Shown here in pieces: positions 16,672-24,850 of a DNA stretch of 64,000 nt. Source of the stretch: Pirellulaceae bacterium (GTDB taxonomy: Bacteria > Planctomycetota > Planctomycetia > Pirellulales > Pirellulaceae). Position 1 is the first letter of the stretch. Every line of letters starts with the position of its first letter. Both the position numbers and the translations under genes were made by a program. The stretch is from positions 1 to 64,000 of the forward strand of contig JAHBXT010000001.1 in the NCBI GenBank assembly GCA_019636385.1, given 5' to 3'. Below the pieces are notes generated by a model. The model saw only the letters and a program-made list of their open reading frames with translations, did not search any database and was not told the DNA's origin.

Positions 16672-16688
16672 TAGGCTGTTTCAGCCTA
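16672..16688. repeat. Third AGGCTG/CAGCCT inverted repeat, at the intI stop
   Basis: TAGGCTG and CAGCCTA with a three-base loop; the right arm contains the last bases of intI. It repeats the motif of the palindrome at 16552. It could end the intI message, but has no U-tract. Confidence 0.6.
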
Positions 16689-17720
16689 GCGCTCAGCGGG
16701 CCGGCGAACCAGAACGTCGGCGGGGCTACGAACGCCTCGCCCACCTCGGTTCAAGACATGGGTGTAAATCATGGTCGTACGAACGTCGCTATGGCCAAGC
16801 AACTCCTGCACGGTGCGAATGTCATAGCCGTCTGCGAGCAGGTGTGTGGCGAATGAATGCCGGAATGTGTGGCTGGTGACCCGCTTGGTGAGTCCCGCCT
16901 GTCGGACAGCGGACGCCACCGCCCTCTGAACCAGAGACTCATCGACGTGATGACGGCCCTGTTCGCCAGTCTGACGATTGCGCCAGCGATGCTCCTGCGG
17001 GAACACGAACTGCCAGCGCCACTCGCGATTGGCGTTCGGGTACTTGCGAGCGAGGGCATGCGGCAACTCCACACGACCGAATCCATCGGCCGCGTCCTGC
17101 CGGTGAACCGCCTCGACGCGCCGGAGATGCTCCTGCAAGGGGTGGATGATCGCATGCGGCAACATCGTGATACGATCTTTATCGCCTTTTCCCTCGCGAA
17201 CGGTGATTTCACCGCGTTCAAAATCCAGATCCTTTACTCGCAAGCGGAGTGCTTCAAGCAGTCGCAGCCCGCCGCCATACAGCAGCATCGCGATCAACCA
17301 TTTGTCTCCTCTAAAGTACATCATCACCCGCGACACTTCGTCCACCGTCAGCACGACCGGTAGTCGCCTCGGCCGACGGGCTCGAACGACGCCTTCGATG
17401 CGGTCGAGCGGCTTTTCCAGGGCATGCTGGTAGAGAAACAAAACGGCGGACAGAGCTTGGTTCTGCGTCGAGGCGGCAACGTGTTCCTTGACGGCCAGAT
17501 GGGTCAGGAAGCGGTTGACATCACCCTCCGCCAGTAGTCGGGGATGATTGTGATCATGGAACTCGATGTAGCGGCGAATCCAGTGGAGGTAGGCCTCTTC
17601 AGTGCGGCGGCTGTAATGGCGAACTCGCAAAACTTCGACGATGCGGTCGTAGAGACGAGGCACGGGCTTATCGGCATACAAACCCAAGGGCGTTCGGTGT
17701 TGCTCCGTTGCTGTCGTCAT
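16686..17720 (-). CDS. intI: Integron integrase
   Basis: A 344-residue tyrosine recombinase of the IntI class. Catalytic residues are Arg153 ([13 protein letters not shown]), His284 and Arg287 ([13 protein letters not shown]), His310 (LLGHSDVRT) and Tyr319 ([11 protein letters not shown]). The insertion that sets IntI apart from other integrases is present at about 222-242 ([21 protein letters not shown]), and the ends [27 protein letters not shown] and [12 protein letters not shown] are also typical. The cassettes lie beyond its 3' end on the same strand, the reverse of the common class 1 layout. A gene of unknown function diverges from it 189 bases upstream. Confidence 0.95.
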   Translation of the reverse strand: MTTATEQHRTPLGLYADKPVPRLYDRIVEVLRVRHYSRRTEEAYLHWIRRYIEFHDHNHPRLLAEGDVNRFLTHLAVKEHVAASTQNQALSAVLFLYQHALEKPLDRIEGVVRARRPRRLPVVLTVDEVSRVMMYFRGDKWLIAMLLYGGGLRLLEALRLRVKDLDFERGEITVREGKGDKDRITMLPHAIIHPLQEHLRRVEAVHRQDAADGFGRVELPHALARKYPNANREWRWQFVFPQEHRWRNRQTGEQGRHHVDESLVQRAVASAVRQAGLTKRVTSHTFRHSFATHLLADGYDIRTVQELLGHSDVRTTMIYTHVLNRGGRGVRSPADVLVRRPAER

Positions 17721-17909
17721 GGTTCAATCCTCGCCAGAAAGCCAGTACTCACCAATAATTAGAGCGGCCACGAGACGTGAAAACAATCCTCGGATTCCGT
17801 CTGAGACACTTTTTTCAGGAAGTTCTTACGAATCGTCCCTGCCGCAGGATATAAGGGGTAAGACGGGCATGATACTTTCCAATGGATTCAAGATACGAGG
17901 GAGAAACGA

Positions 17910-18364
17910 ATGGCGATTGGACTGACTTTCGAAGAGTACGTTGAACTCAAACTGATGCCGCCTAAGTATGCGGATCGGGCGTTTGTAACGGCTGCCGAGC
18001 ACATGCGGGATGAAGCGTTCCCAATGTCGCTCTCCCAGGCGGCTTGGCATGTGCGGACGCGTGGCTACGACTGCCGACCGGAAAGCCTCGAACTGCTGGT
18101 CAACCAGCAAACGGTTGAACCAGTGGATGTGGACGCCTGGACGCGAACCGATGTCGATGCCGTCTGCGACTACTTCGAACAGCACGGCTTCTACGTGCCC
18201 TACGCCGAAGAGTGTCGCGTTCTTGGATGCAGCTATGCATCTTTCCTGCGAGCGTTGAAGGACGCCGCAGAACGCGAGACTGCGAAGTATGGCATCCAAG
18301 TACGGGCAGACGACCAACAGTTTGTGATGCATCGTGTTCCGCCTCGCGACGACAAGGAAGCAGT
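17910..18364 (+). pseudogene. Unknown gene, 3' end replaced by ligase sequence
   Basis: From an ATG with GAGGGAG eight bases upstream, about 152 codons read MAIGLTFEEYVELKLMPPKYADRAF... with a Cys-poor, acidic-aromatic composition and a predicted helical pattern (AEHMRDEAFPMSLSQAAWHVRTRGYDCRPE, DVDAVCDYFEQHGFYVPYAEECRVLGCSYASFLRALKDA). At 18365 the sequence switches to the duplicated ligase fragment; the frame continues by chance to 18518 in a non-native frame. So this gene is probably cut. I do not recognise the family. It diverges from intI and may be part of the integron backbone or of the vehicle that brought it. Confidence 0.6.
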
Positions 18365-18412
18365 CATCACAGCATTTTGGTTAATGTTCAACAACAGGCG
18401 CGCTGCTTTTAC

Positions 18413-19387
18413 ATGGATCGCTCCACGCGGTCTCTGCTGCACTTTCCCATCAATCACGTGGCCGCCGATGTTGAAATTGGCTATGCGACGATGTTCATCG
18501 GCGGTGCGCTGGTTATGATGGATCGCTTTGATCCGGCGGCGACCCTGGAAATACTGGGCCGTGAAAAGATCACGATGCTGGGCCAGATTCCGGCCATGTT
18601 CTTGATGCAAGCCACTTTGCCCAGTTTCGCGAACACGGACTTCAGTGGCCTGAAGGCAATTATGTGGGGAGGTGCAGCAGCCCCCATGAAACTGTTGCGC
18701 GGACTCAAGCAAATCAGTCAAGCGACCGGTGCTATGCTGATGACTGGGTATGGTTCGACTGAGGCGTGCGGTTTCATTACCTATACACAACCGACTGACG
18801 ATTTGGAGCAGTTGGCTACCAGCGTGGGCCGTGCGCCTGAAGGATTTGAGCTGCGCATAGTTGACGACCAGCGACAGCCACTGCCAACCGGACAATTGGG
18901 CGAGCTCGCGATTCGCGGACCGTTTCTGTTTAAGGAGTATCTCAATAAACCCGAAGCGACAGCTCAGGCCAAAGATGCCGATGGCTGGTTTTACACTGGC
19001 GACCTGGGCTATCTCGACGAGCGCGGGGTGCTGTATCTAAACGGCCGCAAATCAGAGATGTATAAGACAGGTGGCGAGAATGTCTTTCCGCGCGAGATCG
19101 AAGATGTATTGTGTGAACATCCAGCGGTGGCATTGGCAGCCGTGATCGGCGTGTCCGACCCGTTGTATCAGGAGGTTGGTTATGCACTGGTTATGCTGCG
19201 TCCTGGCGCGTCCATTACGCCTGACCAGCTCAAAGAGCATTGCCAGTCGCACCTAGTGAACTTCAAAGTCCCCAAGACGATTGAAATCCGCCCGATGTTG
19301 CCGCTGCTAGCCAATGGCAAAGTGAACAAGTTAGAACTCAAACGCGAAATTGCAGCCACGACGACGAGCCATGGTGCTGCGCCGTAG
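18413..19387 (+). pseudogene. Acyl ligase, 5'-truncated right copy
   Basis: The frame from HHSILVNVQQQ onward is open to the stop and carries the later ANL motifs: TGYGSTEACG, GWFYTGDLGYLD, GRKSEMYKTGGENVFPREIE and the catalytic-Lys region PLLANGKVNKLEL. It lacks the first 200 or so residues, including the ATP P-loop TSGSTGQPKG, which exists only in the left copy. The first internal ATG is at 18413. A protein from here could not adenylate a substrate. Joined to the first 730 bases of the left copy it would make a complete ligase of about 535 residues. Confidence 0.88.
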
Positions 19388-19415
19388 GGGTGGGACGTCC
19401 CAGCCTGCTGCACTG

Positions 19416-19421
19416 TATAAT
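19416..19421 (+). promoter_or_regulatory. Possible -10 hexamer of the reductase gene
   Basis: A perfect TATAAT, 38 bases before the ATG at 19459 and 28 bases after the ligase stop. No good -35 hexamer is seen at 16-18 bases. The same element is present in the left copy near 13531. Confidence 0.3.
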
Positions 19422-19458
19422 ATTTGAATCACAACAGTTATCAAGACAGGACAGCACG

Positions 19459-20505
19459 ATGACACCCATGTTAATTTATGGTGCCAATGGTTACACCGGT
19501 GAACTCATTACGCGACTGTCCGTCGAGCGCGGCATGCGTCCGCTGCTCGCGGGCCGCAATGAAGCGGCGGTTGGAGCTTTGGCGAAGCGATTCGACCTGC
19601 CGTATCGCGTTTGCGGCTTGGACATACCACAGAAGCTGGACGCGGTCCTGAACGAAGTTGCCATGGTCATACACTGTGCCGGTCCATTTAGTGTGACCTG
19701 GAAGTCTATGGTCGATGCCTGCCTGAGGACGCGCAAGCACTATACTGATATTACCGGAGAGATCGCTGTGTTCGAGTCCTGTGCGCAGACCGATGCCAAG
19801 GCGTGCCAGGCCGGAATCATGGTCATGCCAGGCGTTGGCTTTGACGTGGTGCCCAGCGACTGTTTAGCCTTGCATCTGAAAAACCGCTTGCCGTCGGCTA
19901 CCGAACTGTGGCTGGCGTTTCATGGCATCGGACGACTTTCGCACGGAACACAAGCCACGATGACCAAGAATATTGGGCACGGGGGAGCCGTTCGTCGAGA
20001 CGGAAAAATCACCCCGGTGCCTGCCGCCTGGAAGTTTCGAAATATCGACTTTGGCACTGGTAGCCAGTCAGCGGTCACAATTCCTTGGGGGGACGTTTCT
20101 ACCGCCTATTATTCGACAGGCATTCCAAACATCGAAGTCTATTCAGTAATGCCCAGGTCGGTCGTCCAGGGCATGAAACTGACACGTTACCTGGGATGGC
20201 TGCTGGCCAGCGGCCCGGTGCAAAAGTACTTGCAGAAGCAGATCCCGGCCGGAGGACCTTCAGACAAGCAGCGTAGCGAAGGAAAATCGCTTCTCTGGGG
20301 CTTGGCTCGTGATGCGAGTGGCCGCGAGGTAGAATCGCGACTTCAAGGACCGGAAGGATATACTCTGACTGCGCTGACGGCGTTGCTGGTTGCCGAAAAA
20401 ATTCTAGCCGGGCAATTTCAAGCTGGTTTTCGCACACCAGCACAGGCTTACGGTGCCGACTTGATTATGGAGATTGATTCTGTGCAACGCCAGGATGTAC
20501 GCTAG
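19459..20505 (+). CDS. Saccharopine-dehydrogenase-like NAD(P)-dependent oxidoreductase
   Basis: A 348-residue protein with an N-terminal Rossmann turn (MLIYGANGYTGELITRL), HCAGPFSVTWKSMVDACLRTRKHYTDITGE and GVGFDVVPSDCLALHL, the pattern of the Sacchrp_dh_NADP family that includes the trans-acting enoyl reductases of mycobacterial lipid synthesis. It is downstream of a MaoC-like protein and an acyl ligase, so an acyl or polyketide-like substrate is more likely than lysine metabolism. The ATG at 19459 is chosen because the fold starts there. This is the only gene of the three that is clearly intact beside the mobile insertion. Confidence 0.85.
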   Translation: MTPMLIYGANGYTGELITRLSVERGMRPLLAGRNEAAVGALAKRFDLPYRVCGLDIPQKLDAVLNEVAMVIHCAGPFSVTWKSMVDACLRTRKHYTDITGEIAVFESCAQTDAKACQAGIMVMPGVGFDVVPSDCLALHLKNRLPSATELWLAFHGIGRLSHGTQATMTKNIGHGGAVRRDGKITPVPAAWKFRNIDFGTGSQSAVTIPWGDVSTAYYSTGIPNIEVYSVMPRSVVQGMKLTRYLGWLLASGPVQKYLQKQIPAGGPSDKQRSEGKSLLWGLARDASGREVESRLQGPEGYTLTALTALLVAEKILAGQFQAGFRTPAQAYGADLIMEIDSVQRQDVR

Positions 20506-20544
20506 TGGCAGGCAGGACGAGTGACTCAGTGGAACAAGCCCATT

Positions 20545-20573
20545 GCCGCCGACTGGCGGCGGCAGCTACCCAA
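20545..20573. repeat. Short palindromic intergenic motif, copy 1
   Basis: GCCGCC-GACT-GGCGGC forms a six-base stem with a GACT loop, followed by AGCTACCC. A related copy (GCCATCGACTGGCGACGG then TAGTTACCC) lies at 60662-60691; about 22 of 29 positions agree. It sits between two gene ends and may serve as a terminator or be a dispersed element. Confidence 0.4.
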
Positions 20574-20585
20574 GCGCAGCTTGAC

Positions 20586-23336
20586 TTAGTGAATGGTGGG
20601 CTTCAGCAGTTGTGACCGGGCGGCAACCTCTGCCGCCAGCGGACTATCTGCCGAAGACACCGCGATAGAAAACCAGCCGTCACGCAATTCCAACTGCGAA
20701 ACAGCCAGTCCCGCGGCGCGTGGATCATCACTCCATTGCTGGGCGATCAGCGACATCTCTGGATTGGAAACGAAGACCTTGGCGAAGATCACTCGCAGTG
20801 CCAAACGGTCGCGCATCGGCAAGTGCTTGCCTTGAATCTCGATCGCTGCTTCTGGATGGCGCACAAAACCGGCGCTCAAACCATCGGCGATTGGAACATA
20901 GGTTGATGTGACTGCAAAGTTCTTGATATGCATACCTTCAGTCCGGCGAAATTCAGCGAACCTCAGGTGAAGCCGCAACTGTCCATCTCTCAGTTCCACC
21001 GTGATCGGGTTACGGGCTGCAAAGCGCAGGCTGATATCATTGGGCACATCCTCGGGTGGCGTCAGCGATGTCTGAAAAATGTCGCCTAGGCGCTGATACA
21101 GTTCAGCTAACGTCCAGCTTCGCTCGCTCAAGCCCGTTTTTTCGATAGTATTGTTGATGACCGATTGGTGGACTTGGAAACTAGTCAGGCATTCAGTCGG
21201 TGCGCGCGGCCGGGGAGTGTGAGCAGTTAGCTGCGACTGTGCCGCCAGGCGATAGCGAATGGTCAGGCGATCCTGCGTCGTGCTCATCGATACCACCATT
21301 GGCTCGAGTGTTAACCGCTCCAACGGACCCAAAATCCGCTGGCGCAAATCGCGTTCTAAACTGGTAAGACTGTCTTCAATTCTCTTGTCGATCCCCTGGT
21401 CGACTTCCTGCGCGATTTTGCGCTGGGTAATGCGTTTCGCCAAGCCGCGCTTTTGATTGAATTGTTCACGAACGATTAAGCGCGCGAAATCGCCGATTAC
21501 GGGCAGCCCATCAAAGTCGGTACTCATTTTGTGCAAATAGTCCTGCGAGGCGACTTGAGTGGGTTGCTTGGTTGAGACGTCATAACCGGTTGGCCCCATG
21601 CGCAGATACCGCTGGCTGTGTATCTGTGCCGTACTTGTATTGTGAAATACCGCCGGACCTTTGCTGCTCTGCGTTTTGCTGGCCATATCGCCATCGACAC
21701 CCAGTTCGATATTCCAAGCCTGAGGATCAGGCTGCAGCCGCACTGACAAGCGCGTCTGAATGGCGCTGTCACCTGAGGTCTGGGCTCCCAGGATATTCTG
21801 GCGAACGGGACGAACTTCGTGCTGGTCTTCAGGCAAAAACCGCTGGATCATGTCTTGTGAAATCGTTAGTCGTAAATTGGCGTTGCGATAGTGGGTGTTA
21901 AGTGTATCTGCCAATTGTCGTTGATTGATGCTGGGTGAGTTTCTCAATATTTGAATGGTCTCCGCCACATTTGCAGCCAACCGTGAGTTTTCATCGATCT
22001 CCGATTGTTCGACCGAAGTTAGCAGATGTCGGTAATCCACGGGACTGCGGCTCCACGAGGTCAGGCTATCGGCAACTTCGCGCACGGCGTCTTGCTCCAG
22101 GAATTTACTTTGACGGCTGTCCAATCGCACCCAGCTGATGCGCGACAGAAAATTCTTGGCAATTCGATGGCCGTCGCGCCAGTCGTCACTGCTTTCGTTT
22201 GTCCAAGCCGTCAATTCATCCAGCAGCAAATAGCGACGCCAAGCATCTCGGTCGGTAGTTTCAGAAAGCAGCGCTTCGAGTTTCGCCACGCTCAGGGCAA
22301 TTTGACTCCTGGCGACTTGAGACGCTTGTGGGCTGGAAAGCTGGATTGAAGTTTCGTCAAGGCAACTACGAATGGCGCTCCACGTGTCGACTCGTCGCTT
22401 GAGCGAATAGCCGGTGCGAATTAGCATTTGAGCCAAGTTGTAGTCTGTGCACTGTTGTCCAAGCTGTTCGCCGGCAAGACTGAGTTCTGTCAGTTCGTCC
22501 AAGATGGGACGACACTCGGGATGTTCCAGTCCGCGCTGCGAAATGAGCAGACGCACTTGAGTCTGCACGGCATCAGACCACTGTGACATCACAGCCATTC
22601 CGACGGATTCAGCCCCAGAGTTTGTCGAGACGTATTTTTGTCCGGTCGGTGGAAAAGCTGCTCCAGATTGCTCAGTGGATACGGCATCTGATCTTTGATT
22701 GGAACCGCGTGCAGCGAAATCCAGGGGCGCGCCATCGCCATTTTCAGCCAGATATTTGTTCAGTTCAGCAAGCTCGCCTAGCAGACTGGTGGGCTCCGGA
22801 ATCATGTTGGCGGTTGCCGCTGGCGATCGCGAAGCTTCCAGGCGTTGACTGTCGTTGCTATCCAATGACTCGTACACGGGCGCCGAGGCCAATGACACGG
22901 TTTGAATCGGGGCCTGCAGCGCTCGATCCATACTGTGCATCAATAGTTCAGCACTTGAGTGTCCACGTGTTAGCGGAAGACTCACAAAATCATCAGACGT
23001 CAGCGGTTCTCGCAACACAGCATTGGCTGCCGGATCGGGTGGGCGGCGCAGTAGACTAGCCGGTCCAGCGCTGATCTGTTGGCGGCGATGCAGGCCTGCG
23101 CTGCGATTGGGAGTCCAGCGTTGGCTTGACTCCAGATTCGTGTCTACTCGCAGAACGATGCTAGAACCTCCCAAGGATTCGGGTTCAACCGACCGACTGG
23201 CAAACCGCCATAGCTTGGAACTGGTCAGTTGCAAATGTTTTTCGACTACCAAGCAAGTGACGGTCAGCATGACGGCCAAGGTGCCAGCAGCTAGCCAACC
23301 TCGGGTATTGATTACACGATTCATTTTGCGGTTCAT
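20586..23336 (-). CDS. Large hypothetical protein with one N-terminal membrane helix
   Basis: About 916 residues from the ATG at 23336 (MNRKMNRVINTRGWLAAGTL...), with one membrane segment at about residues 11-35 and the rest apparently on the outer side. The mature part is mostly helical and polar, with no recognisable catalytic motif, Cys pair or repeat; the C-terminal third has beta-like stretches (RLTIRYRLAAQSQL, GQLRLHLRFAEFR, LALRVIFAKVF). I do not recognise a family. It is single, with a non-coding gap on each side. An anchored periplasmic or paryphoplasmic structural protein is possible. Confidence 0.75.
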   Translation of the reverse strand: MNRKMNRVINTRGWLAAGTLAVMLTVTCLVVEKHLQLTSSKLWRFASRSVEPESLGGSSIVLRVDTNLESSQRWTPNRSAGLHRRQQISAGPASLLRRPPDPAANAVLREPLTSDDFVSLPLTRGHSSAELLMHSMDRALQAPIQTVSLASAPVYESLDSNDSQRLEASRSPAATANMIPEPTSLLGELAELNKYLAENGDGAPLDFAARGSNQRSDAVSTEQSGAAFPPTGQKYVSTNSGAESVGMAVMSQWSDAVQTQVRLLISQRGLEHPECRPILDELTELSLAGEQLGQQCTDYNLAQMLIRTGYSLKRRVDTWSAIRSCLDETSIQLSSPQASQVARSQIALSVAKLEALLSETTDRDAWRRYLLLDELTAWTNESSDDWRDGHRIAKNFLSRISWVRLDSRQSKFLEQDAVREVADSLTSWSRSPVDYRHLLTSVEQSEIDENSRLAANVAETIQILRNSPSINQRQLADTLNTHYRNANLRLTISQDMIQRFLPEDQHEVRPVRQNILGAQTSGDSAIQTRLSVRLQPDPQAWNIELGVDGDMASKTQSSKGPAVFHNTSTAQIHSQRYLRMGPTGYDVSTKQPTQVASQDYLHKMSTDFDGLPVIGDFARLIVREQFNQKRGLAKRITQRKIAQEVDQGIDKRIEDSLTSLERDLRQRILGPLERLTLEPMVVSMSTTQDRLTIRYRLAAQSQLTAHTPRPRAPTECLTSFQVHQSVINNTIEKTGLSERSWTLAELYQRLGDIFQTSLTPPEDVPNDISLRFAARNPITVELRDGQLRLHLRFAEFRRTEGMHIKNFAVTSTYVPIADGLSAGFVRHPEAAIEIQGKHLPMRDRLALRVIFAKVFVSNPEMSLIAQQWSDDPRAAGLAVSQLELRDGWFSIAVSSADSPLAAEVAARSQLLKPTIH

Positions 23337-23500
23337 TCCAATGCCTTGCCCGACGCCTACGACTTCTGCCAATGAGATTTCGTCGCCCGATGTACCTTGC
23401 GTTGCGACACCCTCACAGATGTCAATCGGTTGAATTACGCTGCCACCGGCAGATACTTTGTGGCGAACGACTGCAATAGAACTGTCGGCGATTGGAAAGT

Positions 23501-24721
23501 TTAGTCTACGCTGACTCTAGGGCCGCAGCTTTGCCAGCATTGAGGCGGCAGTTGACCATCTGCGGGGAGCCTAAACGTACGTTTTAATTCAGTGGGTTGA
23601 CAGCGAAACCAACTGGCAATCAGCGCTAGCGTTTCCGGGCGAGCGGAAAAGACCGAACCCACTAAATTGGGCTCGGTCCACCATCGCTGTAGCAGGGGAG
23701 CCAACTGGCTGGCCTCGGCCTCGCTTCTGGGAGCTGTGACGGCGCCCTCGATCATGCCGCGACGAATCAAATACCAGATTCCGTGCGCCCCTTTTACTGA
23801 TGGCGGCAGGGCATACACAAACGTATATCGCTGGCTCGCTCGAGCGATTTCCGCAGCTCGATGCGACAACCACTTGACAGCCCGCAGGTCCTCTCGAATT
23901 CTGGCAGCTTGTTCAAACTGATGGTTTTGGGCAGCTCGCAGCATCTGCGTTTCCATTTCCGCCAGAACCGAATCATCTCGACCAGCCAAGAACTGGCTGG
24001 CAGCGGAGACTTGTTTGCTGTATTGACCTCGCGAGCAGGCCGAGATGCATGGACCGAGGCACGAACCAATCTCCAGCCGAATACATCCTGGCCGCAATTC
24101 GATGTCAAACAGTTGCATCTGTTCGCTGAAGCTGCATGGCTGCGATGTCGAGCAGTCGCGCAATCGGAAATGGCGGTTCAGCACTTCGACCGCGCGAGCG
24201 GCTCGTTGCGCACCGAACAGAGGCCCCAACTGCACAACTGCGGAACTCTCTGAGCGGCGTGACACAAACAGCTGTTCTGCTGGCGGACGCCCCAAGCCAA
24301 CGAACACCGGTTGTTGACGGCGAGGCATGCCCTGCACGTTCAGCCGTGGTTGGAATTGGCGAATCAGGGCCTGCTCGCGAATGAGCGCCGCGAATTCGCT
24401 GGGCTGCGTCTCCCAGACGATTGCCCGAGTCGATTGAACGATTCGCCCCGATTTATCCTCTTCGTTGCCTGGCAGAAAATAGCTCAGCAGGCGATTGCGA
24501 AGTGCCTTGGATTTCCCGACATAGATCAGTCGTCCCAAAACATCGACCATGCCGTAGACACCCGGCAGACGCGGCACCAGTCGGCGTACTTGGTCACGCA
24601 GTTCCGGTGCATGCTCGGCTTCAATCCGGCGCAGCACCACAGGCTGAAGCGGATTCAGCGCGTCGGCACCAAAATCGGCAAAGCAATGCTCAATCATACC
24701 TTGCGGTCGTGTTTTCCGCAT
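23501..24721 (-). CDS. UvrC-like GIY-YIG protein without the C-terminal nuclease
   Basis: A 406-residue relative of UvrC, the excision-repair nuclease subunit. The N-terminal GIY-YIG domain is present (LPGVYGMVDVLGRLIYVGKSKALRNRLLSYF), followed by the linker with IGSCLGPCISACSRGQYSKQV and a UVR motif (NHQFEQAARIREDLRAVKWL). UvrC normally runs to about 600 residues with an RNase H-like domain that makes the 5' cut and two helix-hairpin-helix motifs; these are absent. It could make only the 3' incision, like the E. coli Cho protein, or have another role. Stand-alone gene. Confidence 0.85.
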   Translation of the reverse strand: MRKTRPQGMIEHCFADFGADALNPLQPVVLRRIEAEHAPELRDQVRRLVPRLPGVYGMVDVLGRLIYVGKSKALRNRLLSYFLPGNEEDKSGRIVQSTRAIVWETQPSEFAALIREQALIRQFQPRLNVQGMPRRQQPVFVGLGRPPAEQLFVSRRSESSAVVQLGPLFGAQRAARAVEVLNRHFRLRDCSTSQPCSFSEQMQLFDIELRPGCIRLEIGSCLGPCISACSRGQYSKQVSAASQFLAGRDDSVLAEMETQMLRAAQNHQFEQAARIREDLRAVKWLSHRAAEIARASQRYTFVYALPPSVKGAHGIWYLIRRGMIEGAVTAPRSEAEASQLAPLLQRWWTEPNLVGSVFSARPETLALIASWFRCQPTELKRTFRLPADGQLPPQCWQSCGPRVSVD

Positions 24722-24850
24722 TGAGTGAACTCAGGGCAGGAATGGTCGAGGCCACACTATGCGCTGAACTGCTTCAAGCTACTGGACATCATGTTACCCA
24801 ACTCCGCCGACCGGCGGCCCACTAGCATCCATCGAGCTGCGTTCGAGCGC

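Larger units (their letters stand above)
18365..19547. repeat. Direct repeat, right copy (ligase 3' part and reductase 5' end)
   Basis: The intact partner of 12499-13662. It starts inside the gene at 17910 with CATCACAG and continues through the ligase 3' portion, the intergenic TATAAT and the first 30 codons of the reductase. Beyond 19547 only this copy goes on into the full reductase gene. Confidence 0.93.

Noticed and set aside
18212-18412. Open frame joining the ligase right copy upstream into the gene at 17910
   Set aside because: Before 18365 it is an out-of-frame reading of the other gene, so the apparent N-terminus of 50 residues is a junction artefact, not a fusion protein.
18365-18518. 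C-terminal extension of the gene at 17910
   Set aside because: It is the ligase segment read in the wrong frame.
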